Below, piece by piece: positions 1 to 6,602 of a DNA stretch of 14,789 bases; position 1 is the stretch's first letter; each line of letters opens with the position of its first letter. This DNA comes from Opitutales bacterium. Lineage in GTDB: Bacteria > Verrucomicrobiota > Verrucomicrobiae > Opitutales > CAG-312. The position numbers were made by a program, and so were the translations under genes. The stretch is taken from the NCBI GenBank assembly GCA_017623955.1, contig JAGAOA010000087.1:1-14789 (forward strand), given 5' to 3'. Below the pieces are notes generated by a model that saw nothing but the letters and a program-made list of their open reading frames with translations, searched no databases and was not told the origin of the DNA.

Positions 1-21
1 ACAATAATTGTAGCATTTTTT

Positions 22-1038
22 TTACTTCTTAGCTTTTGTGAGTGTGGCACGCATTACTAGTTTAGGAAGAAGTACCTTTTTTTCAATGTTTGTATCGTTT
101 GGGTTTTTTATTTTTGTTAAAAGCCTCAGCGCCGCTTCTCGTCCCATCGATATTATATCGGTACGGATAGTCGTTAGTTTTGGTGATGTTAATGATGCCA
201 TAGGAATGTCATCAAATCCAACTATACTCAGGTCGTTTGGTACATCAATACCAGCTTCTACTGCTGCGTTAATCAATTCTATTGCTACTTTGTCGTTTGA
301 GGCAATTAGTGCAGTTGGTTTGTCGGTTTGTTCCAAAACTTTTTGAAATTCGCGTTCTACCGATTCTATATGAGCAAAATTTCTACGAATTTTGCATTTT
401 CTTTTGTCGAATCCGTATTTTTCTATTCCCGATAAAAAGCCTTGTATACGCATATCTGTATTGTAATCGGGAGCAGACAATCCAAAATACTCAACGTGTG
501 TATGTCCTAATTTAGATATTTCTAGCATTACATTTTCGACAGCTTTTTTATTATCGGTTATAATGCAATCTACATTTTCAGAATATGTATCTAACATTAC
601 AACAGGGATGTTCGTTGAAGAGAAAAGCTTTATAGTTTCGCTTGGAAAACCGCCTAAGACAATCATTCCATCTACTTTCCCTTTTTTCAAAAATGGGGGA
701 AGTTCTCGACGTTCAACCATGGTATCGGTGTATTCAGAAAGAATTATCTCGTAGTTGTTTTCAGCCATAGTGCGTTCAAGTGCACTCATCATTATCAGAT
801 AAAATTCATGGCGGAATATATCTGCATTGGGGCGATAAAATGTAATACCTATAGTTTCCGATTTTCCAGTGCGAAGAGTTCTTCCTACTGAATTTAATGT
901 GTACTTATGTTTGTGAACAATATCTAAAACTTTTTGTCGAGTTTTATTACTAAACATTCCCTTGTTGTTCAACACATTTGAAACTGTTGCAGTTGAACAA
1001 TTAGCTAGTTTTGCAATCGTTTTGATTGATACTTTCAT
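22..1038 (-). CDS. LacI/PurR-family transcriptional repressor
   Basis: This is a DNA-binding regulator of the LacI family, 338 residues, the family's usual length. Residues 3-50 form the helix-turn-helix head, with the recognition-helix signature CSTATVSNVLNN at 14-25. The hinge helix follows (about 51-60, VGRTLRTGKS), then ETIGI opens the periplasmic-binding-protein-like sensor domain, which runs to the C-terminus (SIVGFDDIPMAS near residue 275, ending in LVMRAT). Family members usually bind a sugar or nucleoside and repress nearby genes; the ligand here cannot be told. The start ATG overlaps the stop of the upstream YibE/F gene (ATGA at 1038-1035), so the two are almost certainly co-transcribed and translationally coupled. 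An obvious inference is control of its own operon or of a polysaccharide-use gene elsewhere. Only 21 bases lie beyond the stop and no terminator is visible there. Family assignment is firm; the regulated pathway is unknown. Confidence 0.93.
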   Translation of the reverse strand: MKVSIKTIAKLANCSTATVSNVLNNKGMFSNKTRQKVLDIVHKHKYTLNSVGRTLRTGKSETIGITFYRPNADIFRHEFYLIMMSALERTMAENNYEIILSEYTDTMVERRELPPFLKKGKVDGMIVLGGFPSETIKLFSSTNIPVVMLDTYSENVDCIITDNKKAVENVMLEISKLGHTHVEYFGLSAPDYNTDMRIQGFLSGIEKYGFDKRKCKIRRNFAHIESVEREFQKVLEQTDKPTALIASNDKVAIELINAAVEAGIDVPNDLSIVGFDDIPMASLTSPKLTTIRTDIISMGREAALRLLTKIKNPNDTNIEKKVLLPKLVMRATLTKAKK

Positions 1039-2156
1039 TTCGTCTTATTAGGAATAATCATACCACCAAATACTGCGGTAAATGGAGCAACTAAAACTAA
1101 GCCGAAACTTCCTATAATAGTTTTTACTACTTCAGAAATCACATAAGGATTACTTAGAAAATCTAGGGTTGAAACTCCTTCTGCGGTAAATGTCATAATT
1201 AGAGTTAGATAACCTCCCGAGTAGGCTAGTAATAATGTTGTTGTCATTGTTCCGACTACACTTTTGCCTATTTTCCAGCCAGAAATTGTCAGTTGCGTTC
1301 TAGTTATTTGTCTGTTGTTGTAGTATACTTCATCTTGTCCAGCAGCTACATCCATTGCTAAGTCCATAACGGCACCAGAAGATGATAAGAAAATTCCGCC
1401 AATAAATAAATCAGATAGCTTTAGATATTCATGTCCCGAATATAACAATGCTTGTGCAAATGGCATTGTTGCACCATTTATTGAAAAGTAATCTGTAAAT
1501 ATCCACGCCATTATACAGCTGGCAGAAATTCCCAACATTGCACCACCAAAGGCTGTAACAGCTTTGCGAGAAAATCCGCCCACCAAAAATATTATAGCAA
1601 ACGATAGAACAGCAACAGTACCAAAACAAACAAGTATTGCATTTGAACCAGATAGACATGTTGGCACAACAACTTTCCAAATGAACATAAACGTAAAAAC
1701 AAAACTCAGAAGAGCTTTTGCGCCAGTCCATCCAGCAAATAGGAGCAATAACAGTGCGAATAGTGAAAACAACCAAATGGCATTTGATGTTCTATGGAAA
1801 TCTTGTGCATTTAAAATATCTTTTTGTGGCGAGAAGTTTTTTGGTATAGCTACAATAATTTCATCGCCCACAGAAAAAACTTTGTCTAAATCCATCTGAG
1901 CTCGAAGAGTATTTTCGGCTTTGAATTTTTTTCCAATATATTTGCCTGAAATCACTTCGACTTCTAATTCTTGCGAGCCCATCAAAAGAAGTCCTATTTT
2001 CTGAATTTGCGAATCATCTACACTTAAAACTTTTGCAATTTCTTTCGAGCCTTCGCTTGATTCTTTGGGATTATTTACAAAAAACAAGACAACCGACAGT
2101 ATGGCAAATAAAGTCGTACTTAAGATGTCGGCAATCTTTGTTTTTTTTATTTGCAT
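1035..2156 (-). CDS. YibE/F family multipass membrane protein
   Basis: The 373-residue protein has one N-terminal membrane helix (about 12-28), a soluble non-membrane domain (about 30-122), then about seven further hydrophobic segments (near 127-143, 148-166, 173-193, 202-222, 249-270, 300-322 and 343-367). The soluble domain carries the EVEVISGKYIGKKF and FSVGDEIIVAI strands seen in the YibE part of the family. The helix motif GAVMDLAMDVAA (261-272) is the family's most recognisable signature. YibE/F proteins are widespread but of unproven function, and a transport role is usually guessed. The start ATG lies 2 nt after the TAG of the broken phosphatase gene and the stop overlaps the LacI start, placing it in the middle of a three-gene minus-strand operon. 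If ribosomes arriving from the phosphatase reading frame matter, its nonsense codons could lower expression of this gene. Family call is firm; function is not known. Confidence 0.88.
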   Translation of the reverse strand: MQIKKTKIADILSTTLFAILSVVLFFVNNPKESSEGSKEIAKVLSVDDSQIQKIGLLLMGSQELEVEVISGKYIGKKFKAENTLRAQMDLDKVFSVGDEIIVAIPKNFSPQKDILNAQDFHRTSNAIWLFSLFALLLLLFAGWTGAKALLSFVFTFMFIWKVVVPTCLSGSNAILVCFGTVAVLSFAIIFLVGGFSRKAVTAFGGAMLGISASCIMAWIFTDYFSINGATMPFAQALLYSGHEYLKLSDLFIGGIFLSSSGAVMDLAMDVAAGQDEVYYNNRQITRTQLTISGWKIGKSVVGTMTTTLLLAYSGGYLTLIMTFTAEGVSTLDFLSNPYVISEVVKTIIGSFGLVLVAPFTAVFGGMIIPNKTK

Positions 2157-2158
2157 TG

Positions 2159-3574
2159 CTAGTTGTCTAGTATTTCTTTGAGACGTTTCCCAATATCAGT
2201 ATTGTCAATGGTTCCAGAGAATGCTTCAGCGTTCACACCACTTGCAGTTGTCATAACGGGCAGTGCAGTATGTGCAAATGAAGTCCATGCTAGACCAGCC
2301 TTATTATTTAAGCATTTTACAACGGCAACAGCTATCGGACTTTTTTGTTTTTCATACTTAAACAATGCATTTTTATTTTCAGGCGATAATTTTAGTTTTT
2401 CTCGCTCCCAAGCAGCAGATAGAGTTTTCAACTCATTTTCGTTTACTAACATTGACTCATTGTCTTTTGATTTCTCAAAAACCAAGCCAAATGATTCTGT
2501 GATGATTGGTTTTAGTTCATCAAATGATGCGTTTTTGTTTTTTTTCAAGAGGGTTTTAACCTTTGTTTCAAATTCACCTTGAGAGCATTTTTGATTTGTC
2601 AAGAGTTGAATATTTGAAGTGTAACCAGTTCCAGCGAAACCCATTGTAAGTCCACCAGTTTCGTGGTCTCCTGTTACAACGACTAGCGTATCTTTGGGAT
2701 TTTTCTTTGCGAAATTTAATGCAACTTTAATGGCATTATCTAAGTCGATAGTTTCTAGGATAGATGTTGTGGCATCATTTGCGTGACATACCCAGTCAAT
2801 TTTTCCACCTTCTACCATGATGAAAAATCCTTTTTCATCATTATCTAAAACTTCTATTGCTTTTTATAGCAAATGACAAATACGCATAGAATTTGGTTTA
2901 TCAATGAAATATGGCAAAGCATCTGTTGTATTTGCGTATGCAATAACTTTACCAGCTCCTTTTTTGAGATTTTCAATATCCTTGCGTTTTTTTAGAATTG
3001 TATAACCGCTTTTGCGTGCGATGTCGTGAATACTTCCTTTGTAGCCTTTAGCTTTTTTATTTTTGTACTTTGCTATTGCTCCACCACCAAAGAAGTCGAA
3101 CTCAGATTCAACTAAATCTAAGCCAATCTGATAAAGGTTCCCTCTACTTGAATTGTGTGAGTAAAATGCCGCTGGAGTTGCGTGATTCAATGTAACGCTT
3201 GTAATAATTCCAACTTTTTTTCCATTTTACTTTGCAACTTCAGCCATAGACTTCAATATTTTTCCGTCTGCATCTACCCCAAAAGATCCGTTGTTAGTTT
3301 TACTTCCGCAAGCAAAAGCAGTGCCAGCAGCAGCAGAATCTGTTATAAATTTATTTGCACTGCGAGTAGTTGTTATTGCACTAAATTGCATCTTGTTCAT
3401 TTCTAACGCAGGTAACTTGTTTAATTTTGCAAATTCATCTGCCACCATGCGTTGAGGTAAAGACATTCCATCTCCGATGAATAAAAATACGTATTTGACG
3501 TCTTTGTATTTATCTGCATACGATGATAATGTTGCTATTATCACGAATAGTACGTACTTAATTATCTCTTTCAT
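2159..3574 (-). pseudogene. phoA: PhoA-type alkaline phosphatase with two in-frame TAA stops
   Basis: One continuous frame of 471 codons encodes a periplasmic alkaline phosphatase but is interrupted by TAA at codon 116 (3229-3227) and codon 237 (2866-2864). There is no frameshift. Everything else looks functional: a signal peptide (about 1-20, ending SSYA), the metal-site motif FIGDGMS (Asp35), the nucleophile in TDSAAAGTA (Ser80), MVEGGKIDW..H (Glu255, Asp259, His263), VVTGDHETGG (Asp303, His304) and the late zinc ligand in SFAHTA (His435). The enzyme class removes phosphate from monoesters using two zincs and one magnesium. Residues flank the stops as in intact homologues (EVAK-stop-NGKKVGI and CHLL-stop-KAIEVL), so each looks like a single-base change from a sense codon. 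TAA ends most other genes in the window, so a reassigned code is unlikely. The frame ends in TAG, 2 nt before the YibE/F gene. It is a recent pseudogene, a base-calling error or a readthrough gene. Confidence 0.85.
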
Positions 3575-3637
3575 AATGTTATTTATGAAAATAATTTGAG
3601 TGTTTTTTGCAACCTAAAACAATTTTTATTTGCCTAT

Positions 3638-3665
3638 TTGTTATTTTTTTTTAAGTTTATACAAT
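3638..3665 (+). promoter_or_regulatory. Weak candidate promoter for hpt-nfo-glycosylase operon
   Basis: TTGTTA (3638-3643, four of six -35 bases) and TACAAT (3660-3665, five of six -10 bases) are separated by 16 nt in the 106 bp divergent gap (3575-3680) between the phosphatase and hpt. Initiation near 3672 would give a leader of only about 9 nt. The gap is very AT-rich, so such matches arise easily. No clear promoter for the phosphatase side was picked out. Confidence 0.25.
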
Positions 3666-3680
3666 TTGAAAATATTTGCT

Positions 3681-4223
3681 ATGGCTATTGTTGAGTGTAC
3701 AAAAATCCTTTTTTCTAAAGAACAAATATCTGCTAGGGTTGCGGAGCTTGGCAGATGTATTACCGAGTGGGCTAGTACCAAGAACGAACCAATTTCGGTA
3801 GTTTGGCTTGCGGAGGGAGCGTTGATGTTTGCAGCCGACATTCTCAGGGAGATAAAGAGTGATGTATACGTGCGTTCGTTGAGAGCATCTTCGTATGGCA
3901 GTGGTTTGCAGAGTTCTGGAAATATTTGTATGTCTGCAAATTTTGATGAATTTGAAGGCAAGGATGTGCTTGTTATCGATGATATTTTTGAGACAGGATT
4001 GACTCTTCAAACAATTATAGCAAAGATGCGCGAAGCAGGTGCCAAAGATGTAAAAACGTGTGTTCTTTTGCGTAAATTAGATGTCGATACAAAGGTTAGA
4101 TTACCAGATTTTATCGGTTTCGATATTCCAAATAAATTCGTGTTTGGTTATGGTCTAGATAAATATTTACTTTTTAGAAATTTAGACGAAATTAGATATA
4201 GCGAACAAGTTCAGTCTGAATAG
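3681..4223 (+). CDS. hpt: Hypoxanthine phosphoribosyltransferase
   Basis: This cytoplasmic purine-salvage enzyme joins hypoxanthine or guanine to PRPP, giving IMP or GMP. The chosen ATG gives 180 residues, the usual bacterial length; the frame runs upstream to a TTG at 3630, but those residues resemble no family N-terminus and lie in intergenic DNA. Visible motifs are ALMFAADILREI (about 49-60), the flexible-loop region SSYGSGLQSSGN, the PRPP loop VIDDIFETGLTL, and the C-terminal purine-binding part LPDFIGFDIPN..VFGYGLD. By alignment in my head with human HPRT, Lys165, Phe186, Val187 and Asp193 are kept. The general-base Asp137 is Glu, and the Lys68 cis-peptide residue (usually LKG or LRG) is Glu, in LAEG. 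These substitutions are unusual for the family. The gene starts an operon: its TAG is followed 4 nt later by the nfo start. No Shine-Dalgarno precedes it. Confidence 0.9.
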   Translation: MAIVECTKILFSKEQISARVAELGRCITEWASTKNEPISVVWLAEGALMFAADILREIKSDVYVRSLRASSYGSGLQSSGNICMSANFDEFEGKDVLVIDDIFETGLTLQTIIAKMREAGAKDVKTCVLLRKLDVDTKVRLPDFIGFDIPNKFVFGYGLDKYLLFRNLDEIRYSEQVQSE

Positions 4224-4227
4224 TCAT

Positions 4228-5061
4228 ATGTATTTAGGGTGTCATATTTCATTTTCTAAGGGATATTTTCAGATGGCAAAAGATGCTGTTAGTATCGGTG
4301 CCAATGCAATTCAATACTTTAGTAGAAATCCTCGTGGTGGGGCAATGAAAGATTTTAATTCAGACGATGCTCAAAAGATGTTAGAGCTTTGTAGCGAAAA
4401 TAATTTTGCGCCATTCTTAGTTCATGCACCATACGTTTACAATCCGTGTGCGGCAGATGATGATTTACGAAAGTGGGCTATTACATCTATGCACGAAGAT
4501 TTGCAACGCCAACAGTTAATTCCAAATTCTTTATATGTTTTTCATCCTGGGAGCCATGTAAAGCAAGGCGTTGAAGTGGGAATTGAAAAGATTGCCAAAA
4601 CGTTAGACGAGGTAATTTTTGATGATATGCAAACAACGGTTCTTTTAGAAGGAATGTCTGGTAAGGGGAGCGAAATGGGGCGTAGTTTTCAAGAGCTTGC
4701 AGATATAATTGCCTCTACAAAATGGGGTACTCGCATTGGTGTGTGTCTAGATACCTGTCATTTGTACTCAGCTGGTTATGATATTGTAAATAATTTAGAC
4801 GCAGTAATAGAAGATTTTGATAGAGTTGTGGGGCTTTCTAAATTAAAAGCAATTCATCTAAATGATAGTATGATGCCCTTTGCATCAAATAAAGATAGAC
4901 ATGAGTGTATTGGTAAAGGTACAATAGGTATAGAAGCCTTAGTTCGTGTTATAAATCATCCAAAATTATATAATTTACCATTTTATCTTGAAACTCCCAA
5001 TGAACTTGATGGATATTGTGCTGAAATTGCCTTGTTGCGTTCAAAACGCATAGAATTATAA
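4228..5061 (+). CDS. nfo: Endonuclease IV (AP endonuclease)
   Basis: This 277-residue protein is a family 2 AP endonuclease. It cuts DNA 5' of abasic sites during base excision repair, using a three-zinc cluster in a TIM barrel. The metal ligands of E. coli Nfo have clear counterparts: His66 (VHAPY), His106 (VFHPGSH), Glu141 (LLEGMSGKG), Asp175 and His178 (CLDTCHLYSAGYD), His210 (IHLNDS), Asp223 and His225 (DRHECIGKG) and Glu255 (YLETPNE). Spacing between ligands matches the E. coli enzyme almost exactly. The N-terminus, with LGCHISFSKG and the FSRNPRG motif, is also typical, so the start is secure. It lies 4 nt after hpt, and its TAA overlaps the next start by one base (TAATG), so translation is probably coupled to the downstream glycosylase, the enzyme that creates the abasic sites Nfo cuts. 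No Shine-Dalgarno is visible. Confidence 0.96.
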   Translation: MYLGCHISFSKGYFQMAKDAVSIGANAIQYFSRNPRGGAMKDFNSDDAQKMLELCSENNFAPFLVHAPYVYNPCAADDDLRKWAITSMHEDLQRQQLIPNSLYVFHPGSHVKQGVEVGIEKIAKTLDEVIFDDMQTTVLLEGMSGKGSEMGRSFQELADIIASTKWGTRIGVCLDTCHLYSAGYDIVNNLDAVIEDFDRVVGLSKLKAIHLNDSMMPFASNKDRHECIGKGTIGIEALVRVINHPKLYNLPFYLETPNELDGYCAEIALLRSKRIEL

Positions 5062-5642
5062 TGCGATATTTTCCCATAAGCAAAGAGTCTTTAGTTCATC
5101 TATCAAGAGTCGATAAGGCTTTGGCTGATGTTATTTCAACACGTCCCAAACCTAAGCGAGTTTTGTATTCATCTGCTTTTGAGTGTATTGTATCTTGTAT
5201 CGTTCAACAACAGATATCATTAAAAGTAGCCGAAAATGTGTTTTGTAAATTAACGGAAATGTTGCATACCATAACAGCCGAAAATGTGTTGTCGATAAGT
5301 TTAGATTCTGTTTGTTCTTGTGGCTTGTCTCAACGTAAAGCACAGTGTATTTTTTCCGTAGCTGAGGCTGTCGTTAGAGGAGATTTAGATTTTACAATAC
5401 TGTCAAGTTTGCCAGATAACGAAATAGAAAAACAACTTTTACGTTTTAAAGGTATAGGTTCGTGGACTGTTGAAATGTTGCTGATTTTTGGCTTATCTCG
5501 TCTAGATGTTTTTAGTACAAAAGACTTTGGTATTAAACGTGGTTTTTATAAACTTCATCCCAATGCAGATATAAACGTATATAAAAAACTTTATTCTCCT
5601 TATGCAACGGTTGCATCACTGTATTTGTGGGAGATTTTGTAA
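5061..5642 (+). CDS. AlkA-type DNA-3-methyladenine glycosylase (HhH-GPD)
   Basis: A 193-residue base excision repair glycosylase of the HhH-GPD superfamily, expected to remove alkylated purines such as 3-methyladenine and leave abasic sites. The substrate-pocket region ECIVSCIVQQQIS (41-53) is followed by the helix-hairpin-helix LLRFKGIGSWTVEMLL (126-141). The catalytic Asp155 sits in FSTKDFGIKRG, and the typical C-terminal SPYATVASLYLWEIL ends the protein. It lacks the N-terminal TBP-like domain of E. coli AlkA (about 280 residues) and so is the compact form often annotated 'DNA-3-methyladenine glycosylase 2 family'. No iron-sulfur cysteine motif of the MutY/Nth type is present, which argues against those relatives. 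The ATG overlaps the nfo stop by one base, so the last two genes of the operon act one after the other in the same pathway. The exact lesion range is inferred. Confidence 0.88.
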   Translation: MRYFPISKESLVHLSRVDKALADVISTRPKPKRVLYSSAFECIVSCIVQQQISLKVAENVFCKLTEMLHTITAENVLSISLDSVCSCGLSQRKAQCIFSVAEAVVRGDLDFTILSSLPDNEIEKQLLRFKGIGSWTVEMLLIFGLSRLDVFSTKDFGIKRGFYKLHPNADINVYKKLYSPYATVASLYLWEIL

Positions 5643-5675
5643 TTTTTTTTTAAATATTAAACGTCAAATTTTATA

Positions 5676-5703
5676 TTGACAGTTCGAGTGTGCTTGCAAA
5701 AAT
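5676..5703 (+). promoter_or_regulatory. Candidate promoter for ispA-fabV
   Basis: A perfect TTGACA (5676-5681) is followed after 16 nt by AAAAAT (5698-5703), which matches TATAAT at four of six bases and is preceded by TGC as in an extended -10 element. It is the best sigma-70-like match in the 70 bp between the glycosylase gene and ispA. Initiation about 7 nt later would leave a leader of only a few bases before the ATG at 5713, which is possible in a genome with so few ribosome binding sites but lowers confidence. There is no hairpin terminator before it, only a T-rich run after the glycosylase stop. Confidence 0.4.
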
Positions 5704-5712
5704 TGATGTATT

Positions 5713-6600
5713 ATGACAAAAGAGCAATTCAAGAAAGAGTTTGAGTCGAAAAGACTCAAGGTAGAAGAAGCAATTAATAAATATCTACCACCGGCAGATA
5801 CACGCCCTTCTGTAATTCACGAAGCTATGCGTTATAGTATGGAAGCTGGTGGCAAACGTATTCGTCCAATGTTGCTTTTGGCTGCCCATGAAATGTTCCC
5901 ATCTGAAATTGATCCAATGCCAGCATGTGTGGCAATAGAATGTTTGCATACATATTCTCTCATTCATGACGACCTTCCTTGTATGGATAATTCCGATCTT
6001 CGCAGAGGAAAGCCAACGTGTCATAAACAGTTTGATGAAACTATGGCGCTCTTAGCTGGAGACTCTCTGTTGACATATTCTATGTACATACTCGCAAATG
6101 AATATAAGGCTTATCCTAGTGTTGCATCTGGTTTGATTTTAGATTTGTCTTACAATGGCGAGAAGATGATATATGGTCAAGTTGAAGATATTGAAGGCGA
6201 ACGCAATGGTAAGATGACTCCAGATAAGCTAAACTTTATTCACCATAACAAGACAGCTGCTCTTATTACTGCCGCCGTAACAATGGGAATACGTCTTGCT
6301 GGAAATTACACAGAAGATAAGTTAGAAGTAGCAAGAGAAATTGGAAAGAATATAGGTTTGGCTTTCCAAGTTATAGATGATATTCTTGACGTAACGAGCG
6401 ATGATGCAACTATGGGTAAGACAACAGGTCTTGATGCTGCCAATGAGAAAATGACCTATGTTTCGCTTTATGGAATTGAACGTTCGCGTGAAATTGCTGC
6501 AGAACTAACCAATAAAGCTATTGCAGATTGTCAGAAGTTGAGCGAAAATTGCGACTTCTTAAAAGCTTTAATTGAATATATGCAAAATAGAATTAACTAA
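5713..6600 (+). CDS. ispA: Farnesyl diphosphate synthase (short-chain polyprenyl synthetase)
   Basis: The 295-residue protein condenses isopentenyl diphosphate with allylic diphosphates to make C15 (possibly C20) prenyl diphosphate, precursor of undecaprenyl carrier lipid and quinones. The GGKRIRP substrate-binding motif is at 46-52. The first aspartate-rich motif DDLPCMD (86-92) contains the two-residue insertion of bacterial type II enzymes and is followed by NSDLRRGKPT. The second, DDILD, is at 222-226. The residues five and four before the first motif are Tyr81-Ser82, as in E. coli IspA, which favours a C15 product. Length fits the family. It probably starts its own transcript after a 70 bp gap and is followed 2 nt later by fabV, with which it should be co-transcribed. 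The start MTKEQFKKEF is the only sensible one; no Shine-Dalgarno is seen. Confidence 0.92.
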   Translation: MTKEQFKKEFESKRLKVEEAINKYLPPADTRPSVIHEAMRYSMEAGGKRIRPMLLLAAHEMFPSEIDPMPACVAIECLHTYSLIHDDLPCMDNSDLRRGKPTCHKQFDETMALLAGDSLLTYSMYILANEYKAYPSVASGLILDLSYNGEKMIYGQVEDIEGERNGKMTPDKLNFIHHNKTAALITAAVTMGIRLAGNYTEDKLEVAREIGKNIGLAFQVIDDILDVTSDDATMGKTTGLDAANEKMTYVSLYGIERSREIAAELTNKAIADCQKLSENCDFLKALIEYMQNRIN

Positions 6601-6602
6601 TT

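Noticed and set aside
3549..3558. Perfect 10-bp palindrome AGTACGTACT with a central CG, a possible LacI operator
   Set aside because: It lies inside the signal-peptide codons of the phosphatase, and roughly a dozen 10-bp palindromes are expected by chance in a window this long.
2159..3574. Stop-codon reassignment (TAA as a sense codon) to explain the phosphatase
   Set aside because: TAA ends LacI, nfo, the glycosylase, ispA, fabV, ffh and serS at exactly the family-expected lengths, so TAA is a working stop in this genome.
3569..3590. Inverted repeat TTTCATAA/TTATGAAA spanning the phosphatase start codon
   Set aside because: The arms are 8 bp and almost all A/T; in a 14.8 kb AT-rich window one or two such repeats are expected by chance. 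There is no second copy to support an operator or start-sequestering hairpin.
3630..3680. Upstream TTG start giving hpt a 17-residue N-terminal extension
   Set aside because: The extra residues resemble no family member, fall in AT-rich intergenic DNA that may hold the promoter, and the ATG at 3681 gives the standard N-terminus and length.
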